A stretch of DNA of 64,000 nucleotides. Source: Amoebophrya sp. A120. Lineage: Eukaryota > Sar > Dinophyceae > Syndiniales > Amoebophryaceae. Positions 21,125 through 33,548 of the stretch are shown piece after piece. Location of the stretch: NCBI GenBank assembly GCA_905178155.1, contig CAJINV010000003.1, positions 760,784 to 824,783 of the forward strand, in the 5' to 3' direction. How positions within the stretch are numbered: the first letter of the stretch is position 1; each line of letters begins with the position of its first letter. The notes beneath the pieces are model-generated. The model was not told the DNA's origin. It ran no database searches and was given only the letters and a program-made list of their open reading frames with translations. A program made the position numbers and the translations under genes.

Positions 21125-23527
21125 CTGCACTGGGGGGGAGCGTGCAAAGGGTTGGGACCTCCTGGCTCGAGTTCAAAGCATTTCACATTTGTATTGAAAG
21201 CGAACTTAAAATTTGTATTGTGGCTGGTGGCAAACTTAATTTATATTTATATTTGTGTGTTTTGTGGTTGGCGTTGGTGGCAAACTTAAATTTGTATTGA
21301 AGGCGATCTTCATCGTCGCTTCCATATCCATTCTGCTTTGGAACATGTAAGATGCCCTTTTTTGAAGGAAATTCTCATTCGCTACTCTAGGTTTTTTCAG
21401 GCAGGCTTGTGCGTTTTTTGACAATGCAATCAAATTTCTGTGAAATTCACTTATGCTGCTCAAGATACTTTCGTAGCGTTGACTTCAGGTAAGGGCCGAG
21501 GATTGAGCTAAGATTTCTTTTGCTTCTCCGACTAAAAGCGCATATCTACACGCTACAAAATTTCTTTCAATTACTGAAGTGATCGTGAGCCGCCTGACTT
21601 TAGTTTAAGTGGTCTGAAATCGAAAAAGGATCTTGGGAAAGAAAAATGAGTTTTACAACATTTATATCGAAATCCAGAACCTGTACCTAATTGCTTTTTG
21701 TCGCTCTAGCTCTGTTTTGAATAAATCTACTTCCCAGTGTGGCTCTTCGCAGCAAAGTCTTCTCGCCCACAGCTCCACCCCAGGTGCTCGGAGCGTAGTT
21801 TTAGGTTTCCATAGTCTGCAAAAAGTTTCTTTCAGTTATCTCTATCTCATCTGTGAGCTCCTGACAAACGCACGGCTGTTTTGCGGCCGACGTGGTGGTT
21901 AGGGTAGGTTGCTTGACTACTGCGCTGAGCCTGGCCTGCGTATCTCAAATCAAAAAGCAAAATCTTCATGTATCTATAAATAGTTTAAGAATTTATAGTA
22001 ATAGTTATTACCGAAGAAACTTTCGGGATTTTGAACGAACGAATTACGAAGAGCTGCAATGAACCGATGGCACCACGACAAAACGCATGGGTGCTCGGAA
22101 CACTGAGTCTGAAGATGTGAATTTATTTAGGTCGTATTATGCAAGACAGGCAGTATTTTGAAAGACAAAGACGAGAAGAGCCAAACGTATAAAGGTATCC
22201 AGGAAGATAGGCTTTGATCATGGCTTTCGGTTTTGATGCTCAACGCACAGCTATCGAATCGCTCACAAACTCAGACGCGCAACCAGCACTATTAGCACGC
22301 AAAAAACACGGAAGACTGATGCCACGGGCACCATCGAGCTGCATTACAAACATTTCGCTATCACCCAGAAGGGAGGAGCTGAAGTGATATTTTGAATCGT
22401 AGCAGGGGCGCTTGATTTCTCGGCCAACTATATCTATGACTTTTTTTTGACAAACGCCTGGTCGTAGGGAGCAAGGGGACAAGACTTGTTGAGGTACGAA
22501 GTTAGCATGACGCGTTTACCTTTACACTTTTTAGTTTTACTTACAACAACAGCAGGACCTTGATTCTGACCTATTGGCGCTGAAACAATTCACGGTAGGC
22601 CAAACATGGAGCCCAAAAGTGTACACTTAGAAAGTGCGACCCGTTACTTGTTGACAGCTCTCACACAGATCAGAGCACTACGCAAGAGAGGTAAGGAAAG
22701 AAAAAGTGACTTTGAGACGCTGTGCTAGGTTTACAATTGTTTTGGAAAAGGAAATCGAGGACGAATAACGAAAAAGTAAAAGAAGAAACAATCTAGTTGC
22801 ACAATTGTTTTGCAAATCGAAGAACGAAAATCTGAAATGTATATAGAAGTGGAGAAAGTGTTGAAAGCAGGAGACGACCTGCGAAGTTCTTTTGAGGGGA
22901 AGACCGAGACGAAGACCGAAATTTCCTACGGGACCCTGTTACGGTGCTGTGACTCCAATTTGTATGAAGGGACCCTCGTCGTGAAAATGCAGAGCGATCA
23001 TGCTGTTGCTCGTGCAAGAGATCTGGAGTTTTGAACGAGAGATAAAATCTCATTCTCAGGCGTGTAGTTTTACGAGAAAGTAGCAGCTTAGCTTGCAACT
23101 TTTGCCGTCCGTTTTTTTTCCCTCCCTTACCTGTTTGCGAAAGACTAAAGAGACGAAGTTATGGCAGCAACGCGTTCGTTTTTCGATACGAAGTTATGGC
23201 AAGCCAGGTGTTCTTTCTTTCTGTTGCTCTCGGTGACACAAACAAAGAAGCACGACTCAACAACTGCTAGCACAATACAACTGCGCCATTGACCTCGGCT
23301 TCCTCGTAAGGGTTAGTGCTCCGTCTTCTATCTTTGCTCCTGCGGTGCGTGGATATAATACTCATGATTCGATGTCGCTAGTTCTTTCGCGTCAAAAAAC
23401 ATCTTCGTAGCCTCGTTCTTAGTGTGTCTCTACCGTTCGTTACGTATCTTCAACATACGAATTCATTCTCAAAAGCCTTACTCGTACTCCTAAAACCTCG
23501 CCCGCCAGCAAGTAAAACTAAGTACAA
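21125..23527. other. Intergenic stretch
   Basis: 2.4 kb, AT-rich, no supported gene. At 21186-21303 short words (ggtggcaaactta, atttgtattg) recur, a small local duplication. The final ~200 bp probably hold the 5' region of the next gene. Confidence 0.55.
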
Positions 23528-26272
23528 ATGTCTGCAAAACGAACACTAACATCACCTTCAATGACAAGAAGTATTGTCATGAGCCTCCAGCACTTGTATT
23601 TCTATTTTCGCAAGATGAAGGGCATGGGTAAAGCAGCAAACGCACTAGTTGTTTCATTTCTGTTTGTGTTTCTCAACACATCGTTGGATCGTGTTGGTTG
23701 GTACCAACCGGCTTCTGCGATTAGAAGTGCTGTTTCATCTTCAGACGAATCACAGCACCGGGGACAACGTGATGGCAGCTTGCGGATCATGCGAAAAAGA
23801 AGCCGGCGAGAGCGTGAAGGTGATTCAGCATCTACTGCGCACCAGGGTGCCTTGGCTGCGACACAGGGGTCCTGGTTTTGGGACAGCAACACGGAGAGTT
23901 GGATCTGGCGTTCTAAAAGAGGGCACCATCACGAAGGACCTCAACCTCGACAAAAATGCGCACGACAACGACTTGAAGAGTTTGCGCTCAACACGAGCAG
24001 ACGCAGACCTAGCGCGCTTGGTCGGACAGGCAAAGCAGCTCAGAGATTTCGCCATGGTGCCGGTGCGGCCTCGCTCGGTTCCGTGGCGCACCCAGGTAAT
24101 GGCAATGACCCGCACCAGCAGCAGCTGCATAACTGCCAAGATCGAGCGGCTTTTTACATGATTGCAGGCCCTGATGTAGTGAGCAAGTTGGAACCAGCTG
24201 TCGTCTCGCGCGCCGATGTTGCAGCAGGCCTTCGTCATGCATGCCGAGGTGCTGGGGACGATGGTGAAGGCGTTCTTGAAGCGTCAATCGAATCGTCCAC
24301 AACAGCTTGTTCGCCGGGCTGTGTAACGGAGGCGTCGGAGGATTTTTTTGTTTCGGACGACCACGAGAGTGCCGAGGATCAGGATGTGAAGAAGAAAGCT
24401 GCTGTTCCACGACATGGACGTCCTCTACCAAGAACCGCTGGTGATCCTGCTGCTGCGACGAGGACCAGACCTCTGGTTGTACTAGACGACAAACCTCCTG
24501 GACGAGGTGGAGAGGATACCGCAGCAGGGAGAGAGAGTACCCCAACCGCACCTGCTGCTGTTGTAGGAGACGAGGGACTGCTGGGCCGGCTGCCTCTGGT
24601 CGCGACATTGATGTCTTGCCATCGGAGCTCCTTCGCAAGAGGGAACGGCGATGACGATTTCTCGACTCGTCCTTCGCGTTGTTCCGCAATGAGTTCTTTC
24701 CCGCAAGGGCGGGGAGGCAATGGGAATAGAAATGCGAATATGTCCGTACCACCAGTGGTATTTTCACGACCTACTCATACTCTACACTGTAGTCTAACCT
24801 CCGCCTCCGCGCCGCAGTGTGCAAACACAAAGACGCCGACAGCGTCATGCAAGGGGTGGCATAGTACTAGTCGTGGGCCGATACGACCCCGATTCCACAG
24901 ACCTAGGAGAGGACAATTTCTTTGGCCCGGAGCGAAAAAACAGAACGAGAAGCAGAAACAAGGCGGGCCCAAGGCCTTGTCGGCGTTCCGGCAGCGCGCG
25001 TCGCTTCTTCGCGCATGTGTCGCCAAAGCCTACACGAAAACTCGAATCCGACTAAGCGGGGTGAAGAAGGCGTACTTGCGGCCGCTGTGTGCTGCTGCGG
25101 TGGAGCTCGTTTTCTCGGAGGCCTGCAGCTACGCGTTCCTGGAGCAGGTGTTGGGCCGACCAGAAACGTATTGCGGACGGTTCTGCGCCAGCTGTCTGGC
25201 GCAGCTTCTGCGAACTGTCTTCCGCAGAGTGTATAGGCGAGCCATTGTGCCTCTGCTGGAGCAAAGTAGAGAAGGGCAGACCGAAAGTTGTCAGAACGTT
25301 TGTTCATCCTCCTCGTCGCAGCAGCTGCCGCCGCCCGATGCAAAAGTAGCTACTTTGTCCAGTTCCCTGCAGCTCCACTGCTCCGCTGCACATGATCGAC
25401 GTGGAAGCTGCGTCAGTTGTGAGAACGCTCTGTGTAGCACGAGGTGGGCGAAAATCTCAAAGACCGACTCGGACCGCGCAACAACTTCTCCTATGTTGAT
25501 GCAACGACACGTCCGTCATACCGCCGATGGGGCTGCTGCAGTTGTCTCTCCTCCTCCTGCATCTTCATCTGAAGGACCAGGTTCCATGAGGGTTCCGTCG
25601 TTGTGGAATGGTGTGCCCCTCCGTCGGGTATCTTGCCCAATGCGACGCACCTCCGGGACACTCAATCGAGATCCTTGTTGCCCCTTGGTCGCGGCACCAG
25701 AGAGCAGTTGTATGGTGCGTAATTATAGTTCAGACGGAGCTTGTGCAGAAGGTGGCTTGCTAAGCGCGCGACCGGCAAACGCCGGCGCGCCGCCCCGTGA
25801 GAAGGAGAACCATTGGTCCTGCGCAAGGATGCCTTTTGGTAGGCCTTCACCGCTTGCGCTTGACGATGACGTGCCGCTTACTGGTGGGGATCATGCGTCC
25901 ACCTCGGCTGTAACGAAGGGACCGGACCCCCTCGACACGACCTCCACGACAGAAAAACGCGGCGACGGTTCTGACAGTGAGGCCGAAGACGGAAGTACGA
26001 GCGGAACTTTTTTGACGCCAAAAACCCTCCCCGAGGTGTGTTCTGAGGTTTGCTGCAACGTCTTACTCCCTGAGAGCATCGCGGAAGGAGACAGTCTGGC
26101 CTCCTCAATCCTTTCGGAGATGGCGAGTGCAGCAATGGAATCAACTGCGTCTGCAATGGACGACTTGGTGAAAAGGTCTCATTTGTGTAAAGTGGTACAG
26201 CAAGCATACAGTGTGGACAAAGCGAGGGCGAGACTTTTGCAACGTCTCCCGAGACCCTTCAAAGCTTTTTAG
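23528..26272 (+). CDS. Putative low-complexity protein with helical central domain
   Basis: A single 914-aa frame from ATG 23528. Residues ~29-65 (MKGMGKAANALVVSFLFVF and following) look like a signal peptide or anchor. Most of the rest is Ser/Pro/Arg/Gly-rich. The region around residues 490-580 reads as folded and cysteine-bearing (KKAYLRPLCAAAVELVFSEA, CSYAFLEQVLGRPETYCGRF, CASCLAQLLRTVFRRVYRRA). The C-terminus is acidic then helical (VLLPESIAEGDSLASSILSE). No family recognised. Caution: between about 23770 and 24335 a different frame with a good GT-AG intron looks at least as coding (see findings), so the 5' third of this model may be wrong. The central helical region is the best-supported part. 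Confidence 0.55.
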   Translation: MSAKRTLTSPSMTRSIVMSLQHLYFYFRKMKGMGKAANALVVSFLFVFLNTSLDRVGWYQPASAIRSAVSSSDESQHRGQRDGSLRIMRKRSRREREGDSASTAHQGALAATQGSWFWDSNTESWIWRSKRGHHHEGPQPRQKCARQRLEEFALNTSRRRPSALGRTGKAAQRFRHGAGAASLGSVAHPGNGNDPHQQQLHNCQDRAAFYMIAGPDVVSKLEPAVVSRADVAAGLRHACRGAGDDGEGVLEASIESSTTACSPGCVTEASEDFFVSDDHESAEDQDVKKKAAVPRHGRPLPRTAGDPAAATRTRPLVVLDDKPPGRGGEDTAAGRESTPTAPAAVVGDEGLLGRLPLVATLMSCHRSSFARGNGDDDFSTRPSRCSAMSSFPQGRGGNGNRNANMSVPPVVFSRPTHTLHCSLTSASAPQCANTKTPTASCKGWHSTSRGPIRPRFHRPRRGQFLWPGAKKQNEKQKQGGPKALSAFRQRASLLRACVAKAYTKTRIRLSGVKKAYLRPLCAAAVELVFSEACSYAFLEQVLGRPETYCGRFCASCLAQLLRTVFRRVYRRAIVPLLEQSREGQTESCQNVCSSSSSQQLPPPDAKVATLSSSLQLHCSAAHDRRGSCVSCENALCSTRWAKISKTDSDRATTSPMLMQRHVRHTADGAAAVVSPPPASSSEGPGSMRVPSLWNGVPLRRVSCPMRRTSGTLNRDPCCPLVAAPESSCMVRNYSSDGACAEGGLLSARPANAGAPPREKENHWSCARMPFGRPSPLALDDDVPLTGGDHASTSAVTKGPDPLDTTSTTEKRGDGSDSEAEDGSTSGTFLTPKTLPEVCSEVCCNVLLPESIAEGDSLASSILSEMASAAMESTASAMDDLVKRSHLCKVVQQAYSVDKARARLLQRLPRPFKAF

Positions 26273-26931
26273 AGATATGCTGCGGTCGTCTTTGCGAGCA
26301 AATACAACATGCTCTTCTCCGCACAGAAACAGCTCGATAGCAAAGGTCCGGCTGCAGGTTTTTACTGTAGCTTCATCACGCAGGGTAAGGATACAAAGCA
26401 GAAATGCCCACTCGCATGTGCGCACACCTCAGTCCAAAGTGTTCATACATGCTCTATTTTCCATTACTGCTTCCTGGCAGGAAGATGGCTGTAACTCTAT
26501 GAGAGAGTTGTATGCCAAAACTGTCTTCCTGAGCGCAAAAAAGCGTGAGTAAACCGCCAAAGTATCTGTAGGCCACCGAGTTGGTTCTAAAAAGAAATCC
26601 CGTTTTCAGAGCATAAATGGAGCTGGTAGCGTTTTGTTATTTTGTCCAATCGCAATCATAAGAAGTACATCAAGGCAATAAGAGAAAGTAAACCACTTGT
26701 TTGCAACGTCATCGCCGCCCGGAGGTAGCGTACTGCTCACCCGAGCTCTGATGATGTTGCGCAGTTATTGTAGTAGCTGCGTTTATTCTCTTTCTCTTGC
26801 TCTCCGCGCAGCAACAACGACTATAATCCTTTCGACGAGGACGAACTACTTGGCAAAGATGTGAAAAAATTATATATATCAGCAGCAAGAAGGAGAAGAA
26901 CAAAAAGAAGTACTGAGTAAAGTAAGAGTTC
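26273..26931. other. Intergenic stretch
   Basis: No gene supported. AT-rich, with short frames only. The last part is likely the 5' UTR of the gene starting at 26932. Confidence 0.55.
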
Positions 26932-28755
26932 ATGCCGACGTGTCCCACGTATAACGGAACGCCAGGTGGGGGCGACCTCGACCACGACATGAACTACAAC
27001 ACGTACGTTGGTGGCGGTGGGGAACATGATGGTAGTACTGGAAACAAGCTTTTAGAGCAACCGCCAACGGGGGGACACTACAACACGACGACCCCGCAAA
27101 ACCAGTTCCTTTCCAGTGGCGGTGGAGGCTCGTCTGGGTCGCGAGATCAAGGAAACTATCACGAGAACAACGCGATGATGTACAATTACAGCCAGGATAG
27201 TTACAACAGCAATCACAACTTGAACTTTTACGGCGCAGGCGATTACGCAAACCCCAACGCAGCTGCCGCCCCCGCGTTTGGTGGCTCTTACAACGCTGGG
27301 ATGTCGACCGGCGGAGGAGGTTTGTTGGTTCCCGCAACAAGCAGGTCTTCAACAATGGCCACTACTACCCCAAACAACATGCAGCTCCTCGTGTCCCCGG
27401 GCGATCAGCAACAGATTCAGCATGCGCACCTCACGGCCAACGGCAACATGAATTTTGGCTATAACTACATGAATACGACCTCGGCGTTGATGGGCACTGG
27501 GCCGGGAGCTGGGTTTTCCGGTCCACAACAGCAACAGCATCTTCACTTCCAGCTTGTCCAACAAAATCGCACCCCGAGCAATACGATTGTCGTGATCCCT
27601 ACGTACTGTTTCAGCACCGGCCCGCGGAACGCCAGTTGTAACACGCTCATGGTGCGGGGGCGAGGGAGATTAGAGATAGATCTGACACAGGTCCTCCAGC
27701 TGCCTACGGAAAAAGAAGTCCAGATAGCGCAGCACTTCCTCGAAGCAGGCCCGGATGTGCGAAATTCGGAAATACAGCGGATTTGCGACGATCTGCACTT
27801 GCAAACCGGGTACGTCCACATTGAGTACGAAACGTTAGAGGGTTTCTTGCAGGCCATCGGCGATACAGCATTTGCGGAAACGTACTCGCAAGCAACGTTG
27901 GACACAGTCGTAAAGGTGCGCGACCGCCTCAATCGACAGAACACCGCAATCGAGTTTGCAGTTGCGAACGCCGTCGCACGAAACGAAGGCTACTACACGG
28001 GGATCCGAGCAGCAAACCACAATTTGCTTGAGCGTTTCGACAACAAGCTGGACTCGATAAATGTGTCCGCAACTGCTGCTGCGTCCTCTGGTGCGGAAAA
28101 CCATGCGCTACTGCTTCCCCTGAACCAGGAACACGAATATCAGGCCTTCTTGTCCTTATGTAAGGCCTTATGTTTCGACTTGTTTGATGAGTACTTGTCA
28201 ACACCTTTTCTTCGTGTCTTGCACATGCTCTTGTCGCGCCAATGGCATATGCTTGTCGCACCAATGGCATAAGTGAATATGCGTGGCAGGAGCTTTTGCA
28301 GCAATTCAACTTTTTCAGTATCTACTTTGCCGGCGGTCCCCCGTCGTATGATTTTATTCTATTTTCCTCAAGCTTACCTATAGCTTGGTAATCCACCATG
28401 TAGAAGTACTACAAAAAATGAAAATCATGCCTGTGCAGATGCGACCCGGATTGCCGGAACACCCGGCAACGTCGGCGACTCGTTGTGGATAATGCGCGGA
28501 TTCCTGACAGCTGCGGCGCAGACGCACCAATTCGCAAAGGAGGCTGAAACCATAGCGAAAGGGTTGGGGTCTATTCGGGACCTGGCGACCTTTGGCTCGG
28601 GCACAGACACCAGCACCGGCAGCAACAGCTCGAGCCAGCAGATGTTTGCCACGGCGAAAAGTATTTTCCTCCTCGCGTTGCTTCTACTTGTGGCGCCAAT
28701 TGTGTTGTTTTGCCTGTGCATTATATCATGCAGCCACGCAAAGAATAAAGGCTAG
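26932..28755 (+). CDS. Tail-anchored protein with Gly/Asn/Gln-rich N-terminus
   Basis: Two exons, 26932-28159 and 28439-28755, sum to 1545 nt (514 aa). The intron (28160-28438) is GTAAGG...TGTGCAG and phase 1; splicing turns a frame ending in a spurious tail into one that continues to a membrane anchor. The first ~215 residues are Gly/Asn/Thr/Gln-rich and low complexity. Residues ~230-390 are folded and helical (EKEVQIAQHFLEAGPDVRNS, ETLEGFLQAIGDTAFAETYS). After the junction comes another helix (FLTAAAQTHQFAKEAETIAK), a Ser/Thr linker and a C-terminal hydrophobic segment (SIFLLALLLLVAPIVLFCLC) followed by a short basic tail. This is the layout of a tail-anchored membrane protein. No SNARE motif is evident and the family is unknown. 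Confidence 0.8.
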
Positions 28756-28880
28756 GGCAAGCGCTTGAGTCCGGGCGTGTCCTCGCGTGCAATTGAAGTC
28801 CAAGTCCTGAAATCAGCATCAACTCGCTTGCTCACGAAAAGAAACAAGAAGAAAAAGATAAAATTAAAAAAAATACTGAC

Positions 28881-29467
28881 ATGACAGGTCATCCTTCCGG
28901 GATCTGGACGGAGGAAACAGAACGCACTGTGATTAGTTGTTTCGGATTGCTGCGCTGTTACATATTTCCGAATGGGGACGGCGATGGGGAGAAGTACAGT
29001 GAGTTTCCCACGATTCGAACACTGCAAGTCATTCGCAAGTATAATCTGGTCCATTTTTTTGAGCAACAAGAGCATTTATCGTCCTGCGTGTGGTCCTGGT
29101 TTTCAAGTATCGTCTTACTCTTACGCTTTCACTCCTAAAACTGCCATCAATCCGTCGAAAAATAGTTCTTACTAAATTAGAAAGAAAGAACCCCACAACT
29201 CGTTCCAATACCAGATCGCTCCGTCGTCTTGTGGGAATTGCGAGGTGGGATGCGTTGGAGATGGAAGCGGTGAACCAGCAGCCCTTGGAAAGCAAGGAGT
29301 TCTTCAAGAAAGCCAGGTTGGACTTTGAGCGCATCTCGCGGTTGGAGGCGGCAAAGGCCGAGGAAGCCGAGAAGAACAAGAATTCTGTGGGAATTATGGT
29401 GCAGCAGGGCCTAGAGGCGCTGGGAATTCTACGGGAAGGGAAAACGGACTGGAATAACCCATCGTGA
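28881..29467 (+). CDS. Small protein of unknown function, two exons
   Basis: Exons 28881-29038 and 29215-29467 give 411 nt (136 aa). The intron (29039-29214) is GTATAA...CCAG and phase 2, like other GTA-type donors here; only this donor matches the phase of the downstream exon. The N-terminal part (ETERTVISCFGLLRCYIFPN) is hydrophobic and Cys-bearing. The C-terminal part is a charged helix (FFKKARLDFERISRLEAAKA) ending ...GKTDWNNPS. No family recognised. Alternative splicing or a different first exon is possible. Confidence 0.55.
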
Positions 29468-31332
29468 CTGAAATGCTGAATCTGATGTACTGGTTTTCGT
29501 CTCATGTGCTCGAACACACGTGATGAGGTCGTTTTCTTTTCGGAGCGTATTTTTTCTCAAACGTAATCTCCTGAATTTTTTACAAAATCAGAAGCACTCG
29601 GCAAATGAACCGCAAAAGCGAATAGAGAGCAGCTCCTTGTCAGCACGAGCACGGCGCCCGCGGCCTGCATGGACGATTCAAAGGAGGCTGATAAAGTTAA
29701 AATAAGCTCTCCGACTCATCAACGTCTTGCAAGTCTGTTGCTGTTTGCCATGTCGAAAAGAAGTGCTGTGTATTAAGAGTTGATTCTAATTACGAAGATT
29801 TACAGCGATTGCACCGCTATCCTCAAAAACAAAAAAGCCTGCTCTAGAAGAACAAACTACAGGATTCTGATGGCAATTGCATTTTCGTGGGTGATGAAGC
29901 TAATTTCCCAAGGCTCACCAGTCCTGCTTTCCATGTGACTCTGCATGCACATAGCCAGAAGCTGCATTTCGGGTCTAGCTTCAAAATGCATGTGGAGCTC
30001 GCTAGAAAGCAAAAGCTCCTGCAATGGACGAAGTGATATAAGCGTACTAGTGTAGTGTCTTGCTAAATGCGAGGTACTCGCTGCTCTACTCTACTGTCGT
30101 ATTACTATGTCGTGGAATAGTAGACAGAGTCTTAGTAGTACTAGTACCTCTCAGAGATTATGATTAAAAGGAGGATGTTGCAGAGGGAGAGGAGGTAGCT
30201 ATTTAAATAATGGGATGATTCTAATGTAATCGCAAAAATGCACATACTATGAAATGAAAATGATGGAGTTGCAGTTTTCGACAAGAAGTAGAGAAAAATC
30301 TATTTGAAGCCGATCACAAAACCACGTGGACCGCGTCGTTTTGTATTAAAATTTGTTTTACACAATTTCAATTCTCAAGGAAAAACAAATATCCATGAAA
30401 ATGTGTGTTACTGCAAAACGCTACTCACAATTTGTCAACAATTCATAACTTTCTTGACTACTTTTTATGATCGCTACGCTTATGTTTCACAAATAGATAG
30501 AGATGGATAAAACGTGGCGCAGGCGTGCCAACATTCGCAGTTGAAAATGTTTAAGAGCATCAGCATGTCTTTGCTTTCATCGATTTTTTGGCCTGTTGGT
30601 CTTTTATCTCCAGCAACTGGAGTCTCGCACTCGCATAGGCATGGTCATGACTGGATGTTGATTCTGATTTATTTTTGGCTCACACCCATAAAGAATAAGA
30701 TGCGTAAAGTCGACAAAAAAAAGCTTCGAATCTTTCCAGGTTTTTCATTGTGCAGGGAAGTGCGAGTAGAAGACATGGGCACTACAACTATGGCTCTGCT
30801 CTTCTTGGCGGGCACAAGAATGCAAAGTCGTCCTTTCTTCAGGCAAAAAAAGAATCTCAACGGTGTCCTTCCTTGCGCGTGCACCAGGATCTCTCACCTT
30901 CTAAAATGAAAAGGGCGCCCTCATGCGCATGGATGTGTGTGGTGCCCCGCGAATGGAGAGACAATTTAGAAATTTACTCAAATAGAAATAACCCAACGAA
31001 TAGGAAATGCGCAGGCATCCACCTGCTTCACTCCGAGCGAATGTCAAATAATTCAAGGACCGGATGGACCAACCGAAAAGGAACATTTTCTTTTTCTGTG
31101 AAGACGGAAGAGAACACTGTGGCAGAAGATGCAAAAGAATTTGAGAGGGAGACGAGCTGAGGCGCCATTCTTGCAAATCGAGTAGTGCCAAAAGGTGCAA
31201 GCGGTAGATGCAGCTGCCTTCGCAAGAACCGAAATTGATAAAACATGAAGTGACCATCTGGCCTATTGTCGCCGCACCTAGAAGTGGCGCAGAAGGACAC
31301 CGATTGAAGGAGCAGTCTTTCGGTCGTGCTAG
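29468..31332. other. Intergenic stretch, possible small gene fragment
   Basis: No firm gene. Between 30547 and 31160 two overlapping frames are open: one starts MFKSISMSLLSSIFWPVGLL (secretory-looking), the other (30756-31160) follows a reasonable acceptor TTGTGCAG and is basic and Ser-rich. No donor joins them convincingly, so they are not called as a gene. The rest is AT-rich with short direct repeats of agtactagtag type near 30120. Confidence 0.4.
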
Positions 31333-33130
31333 ATGAACAAGATGATGAGCAAAAATGACAAGACAGATCCAGCTGCTGCCTCCGCTGGGCCGAATACGGG
31401 TCCAGAGGAAGGTGCTGCGAATGGTCAGAAGCAGGGGGTGCAGCGAGACGGCGTACAGATTCTTGCTGCTAAAGATGCCCCCGAAGATGGTCTTGTTCCT
31501 TCATCTTGTCAACACACGACGCGTGTGGAGGTTGCCACTGCGCCCGTCCCGGGAACCAGAACTACTGACTTTGACGCGGAACACGGAAGTAATGAAAGTC
31601 TCGTCGAGACGACGAGACTGTCCTCACAGGACGAGCAGGACGCACTTTTTCGCAAAGTGATGACTGATACTGGCGGTTTGTACAAGGACCTGGCGAGCTG
31701 GTTGAAGCCCAGTCCACCCGAAACTGTGGACGACTTGGACAAAATGCTGGAGAGTTATCGCCGAGGAACAGCGAACCAAACCCAGTTGCGGCAGGGCGCC
31801 CCCACTTCCTCCTCCACTTCGTCCGCGGCAACGCCCCCGACAGCAATCCATAACGTTCGCGCCCCACCATCGGCTTCGTCATCTGGTTCAGCAGCTGGTG
31901 GTTGCGCACCTAGTGCTAATACAAATACTGTTCCTCCGCATATGATCAAAGTACCATCTTCTACGGGCGAGGTGGTCGCGGTGGGCGAAGGCAACGACCT
32001 CATTGGTTCTGCTCAAAAAACACAATCTCACTTTTCGTCGCGGGCTTTAAGTACCCAAACCGTGACTGCGTCCTTGTCTGGAGGGAAAGCACAAATCTTC
32101 TCCGAGACCTCGATCGTGAGCAACGAGTCGCCTTTTGCTATTTTTCCCGCAACAGCTGCAGCAACAGGAGGATCGGGGCTGCTCTTTTCAACTGCTTCTT
32201 CTAGTGCGGGGGCGACCGGAGCTGGAGCTGCAAGTAGTTCTCAACAAACGACCTTGACTTCGAAAGAGCCACTGTCTTCATTTTCTTGTTCTGTCCTAGC
32301 ACCAGATCAAAGCAGTACCTCCGGCTTACAGTTACAACAGCCCGCACAGTCTACAACGAGATCAAATCCAGCATCGCCGGCGGGAAGCTCTTCTTCGTGT
32401 GAACGAGCAAGAAACGGTGCGATAGATGAAAATGAAATTGTAATGGATGCAGCTGCGGCTGAAGTACAAGCACCCAACAACAAGCGCTTTCGATGGAAGT
32501 ACAATAGCATTTCGCCGGACGACGACGAAGATGCTTCTGTCGCAGTGGCGCCCGCACTTGCTGCAGGAACAGGAGCTTCTTCAGACCTTCAACCGGCGCA
32601 GCTGCGCGTCGACATATCATCCACGATCATGGGGAACCAGGTATAATTTCTATCTGTGGTTGTGAAGCATGGCCATGAGTATGAAAGAGGAAATAAAGTA
32701 CACGAAAATGATGAATATAAATATCAATATGCATATTTTCTTCATCCTACATCTGAGTGTCGTGTAAGTAGCGTGTTTTCCTGTTCTCCTTTTTGCCACA
32801 ATAAAGATCTAATGAATAAATGAACTCTCTCTACCGTTGTAGGGCGGGTCGCCGTCGCAGTCCGGTAGACAAGCACAAGATCACGGCGCGCAAAAATTGG
32901 GAAACGCGACGAACATCGACGCAAAGCAAAAAAAAAATGCTTACGCGCAAAACCCCGATGTAAAAGATGAAGTGGCTGCTGATCGTGGCGAGGGTACTAT
33001 CGCAAAGAAAGGCATTGATGTAGCGCCCGTGCGTCTACTAGGCCTTGGTGGCGAGGAGAGCGAGAGCCAGCATCTGGATCTCGCGGACAAGGATGAAACG
33101 AAATTGCAAATGGGTAGCAGTATAGGATGA
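31333..33130 (+). CDS. Ser/Thr/Ala-rich low-complexity protein, two exons
   Basis: Exons 31333-32640 and 32843-33130 (1596 nt, 531 aa), phase-0 intron GTATAA...TTGTAG. Start is the first ATG of the frame. One short region looks folded (residues ~95-145: ALFRKVMTDTGGLYKDLASW, LKPSPPETVDDLDKMLESYR). The rest is Ser/Ala/Thr/Gly-rich and probably disordered. Near the end of exon 1 lies a basic motif NNKRFRWKYNSISPDDDEDA, possibly a nuclear targeting or docking segment (inference). The C-terminus is charged (KDETKLQMGSSIG). No family recognised. A further splice from the last codons to the basic exon at 37158 across the minisatellite is conceivable but unproven. Confidence 0.7.
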
Positions 33131-33548
33131 ATGCGATATTTTGATTTTGTTTTGTTCGCAATATTATACGCTGTGAATAATCAGTATCAGACTATCACGA
33201 AATTGAAAAAAAGTAAAAGGATACATGATAATATGCATATAATTTATTTCATCGCCGGAAGTGGCGCTCTTCGAAGTCGAATATCATAAACCTGTTATGG
33301 TGAGGACCTGTGGCTTTCCGTGTTCGCCTGCCATAGTTTGTTCATGCCATCTGTTGCTCCACGCCGCTGTTGCGGCTCCGCGTCGCACAAAGCCAGCCTG
33401 TACCCGGCGGTGGGGTACGAAACCTCCTGGCAGTGGGGGGCGGGGGGCACGAAGTGTGGCAGTGGGCGCACGAATCTGGCAGTGGTAACGCGCAGCCTCC
33501 TCCTCGTGCCCCCATTGCCGGCCAGGAGGCAGTGTGGGCGCGGATCTG

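Noticed and set aside
22330-22350. Lone GCATTACAAAC motif in intergenic DNA as an introner
   Set aside because: No TIRs or 5-bp duplication around it; a single motif copy is not an element.
30547-31160. Possible small secreted protein gene
   Set aside because: Two overlapping frames cannot be joined by a phase-compatible intron; left as an unresolved hint.
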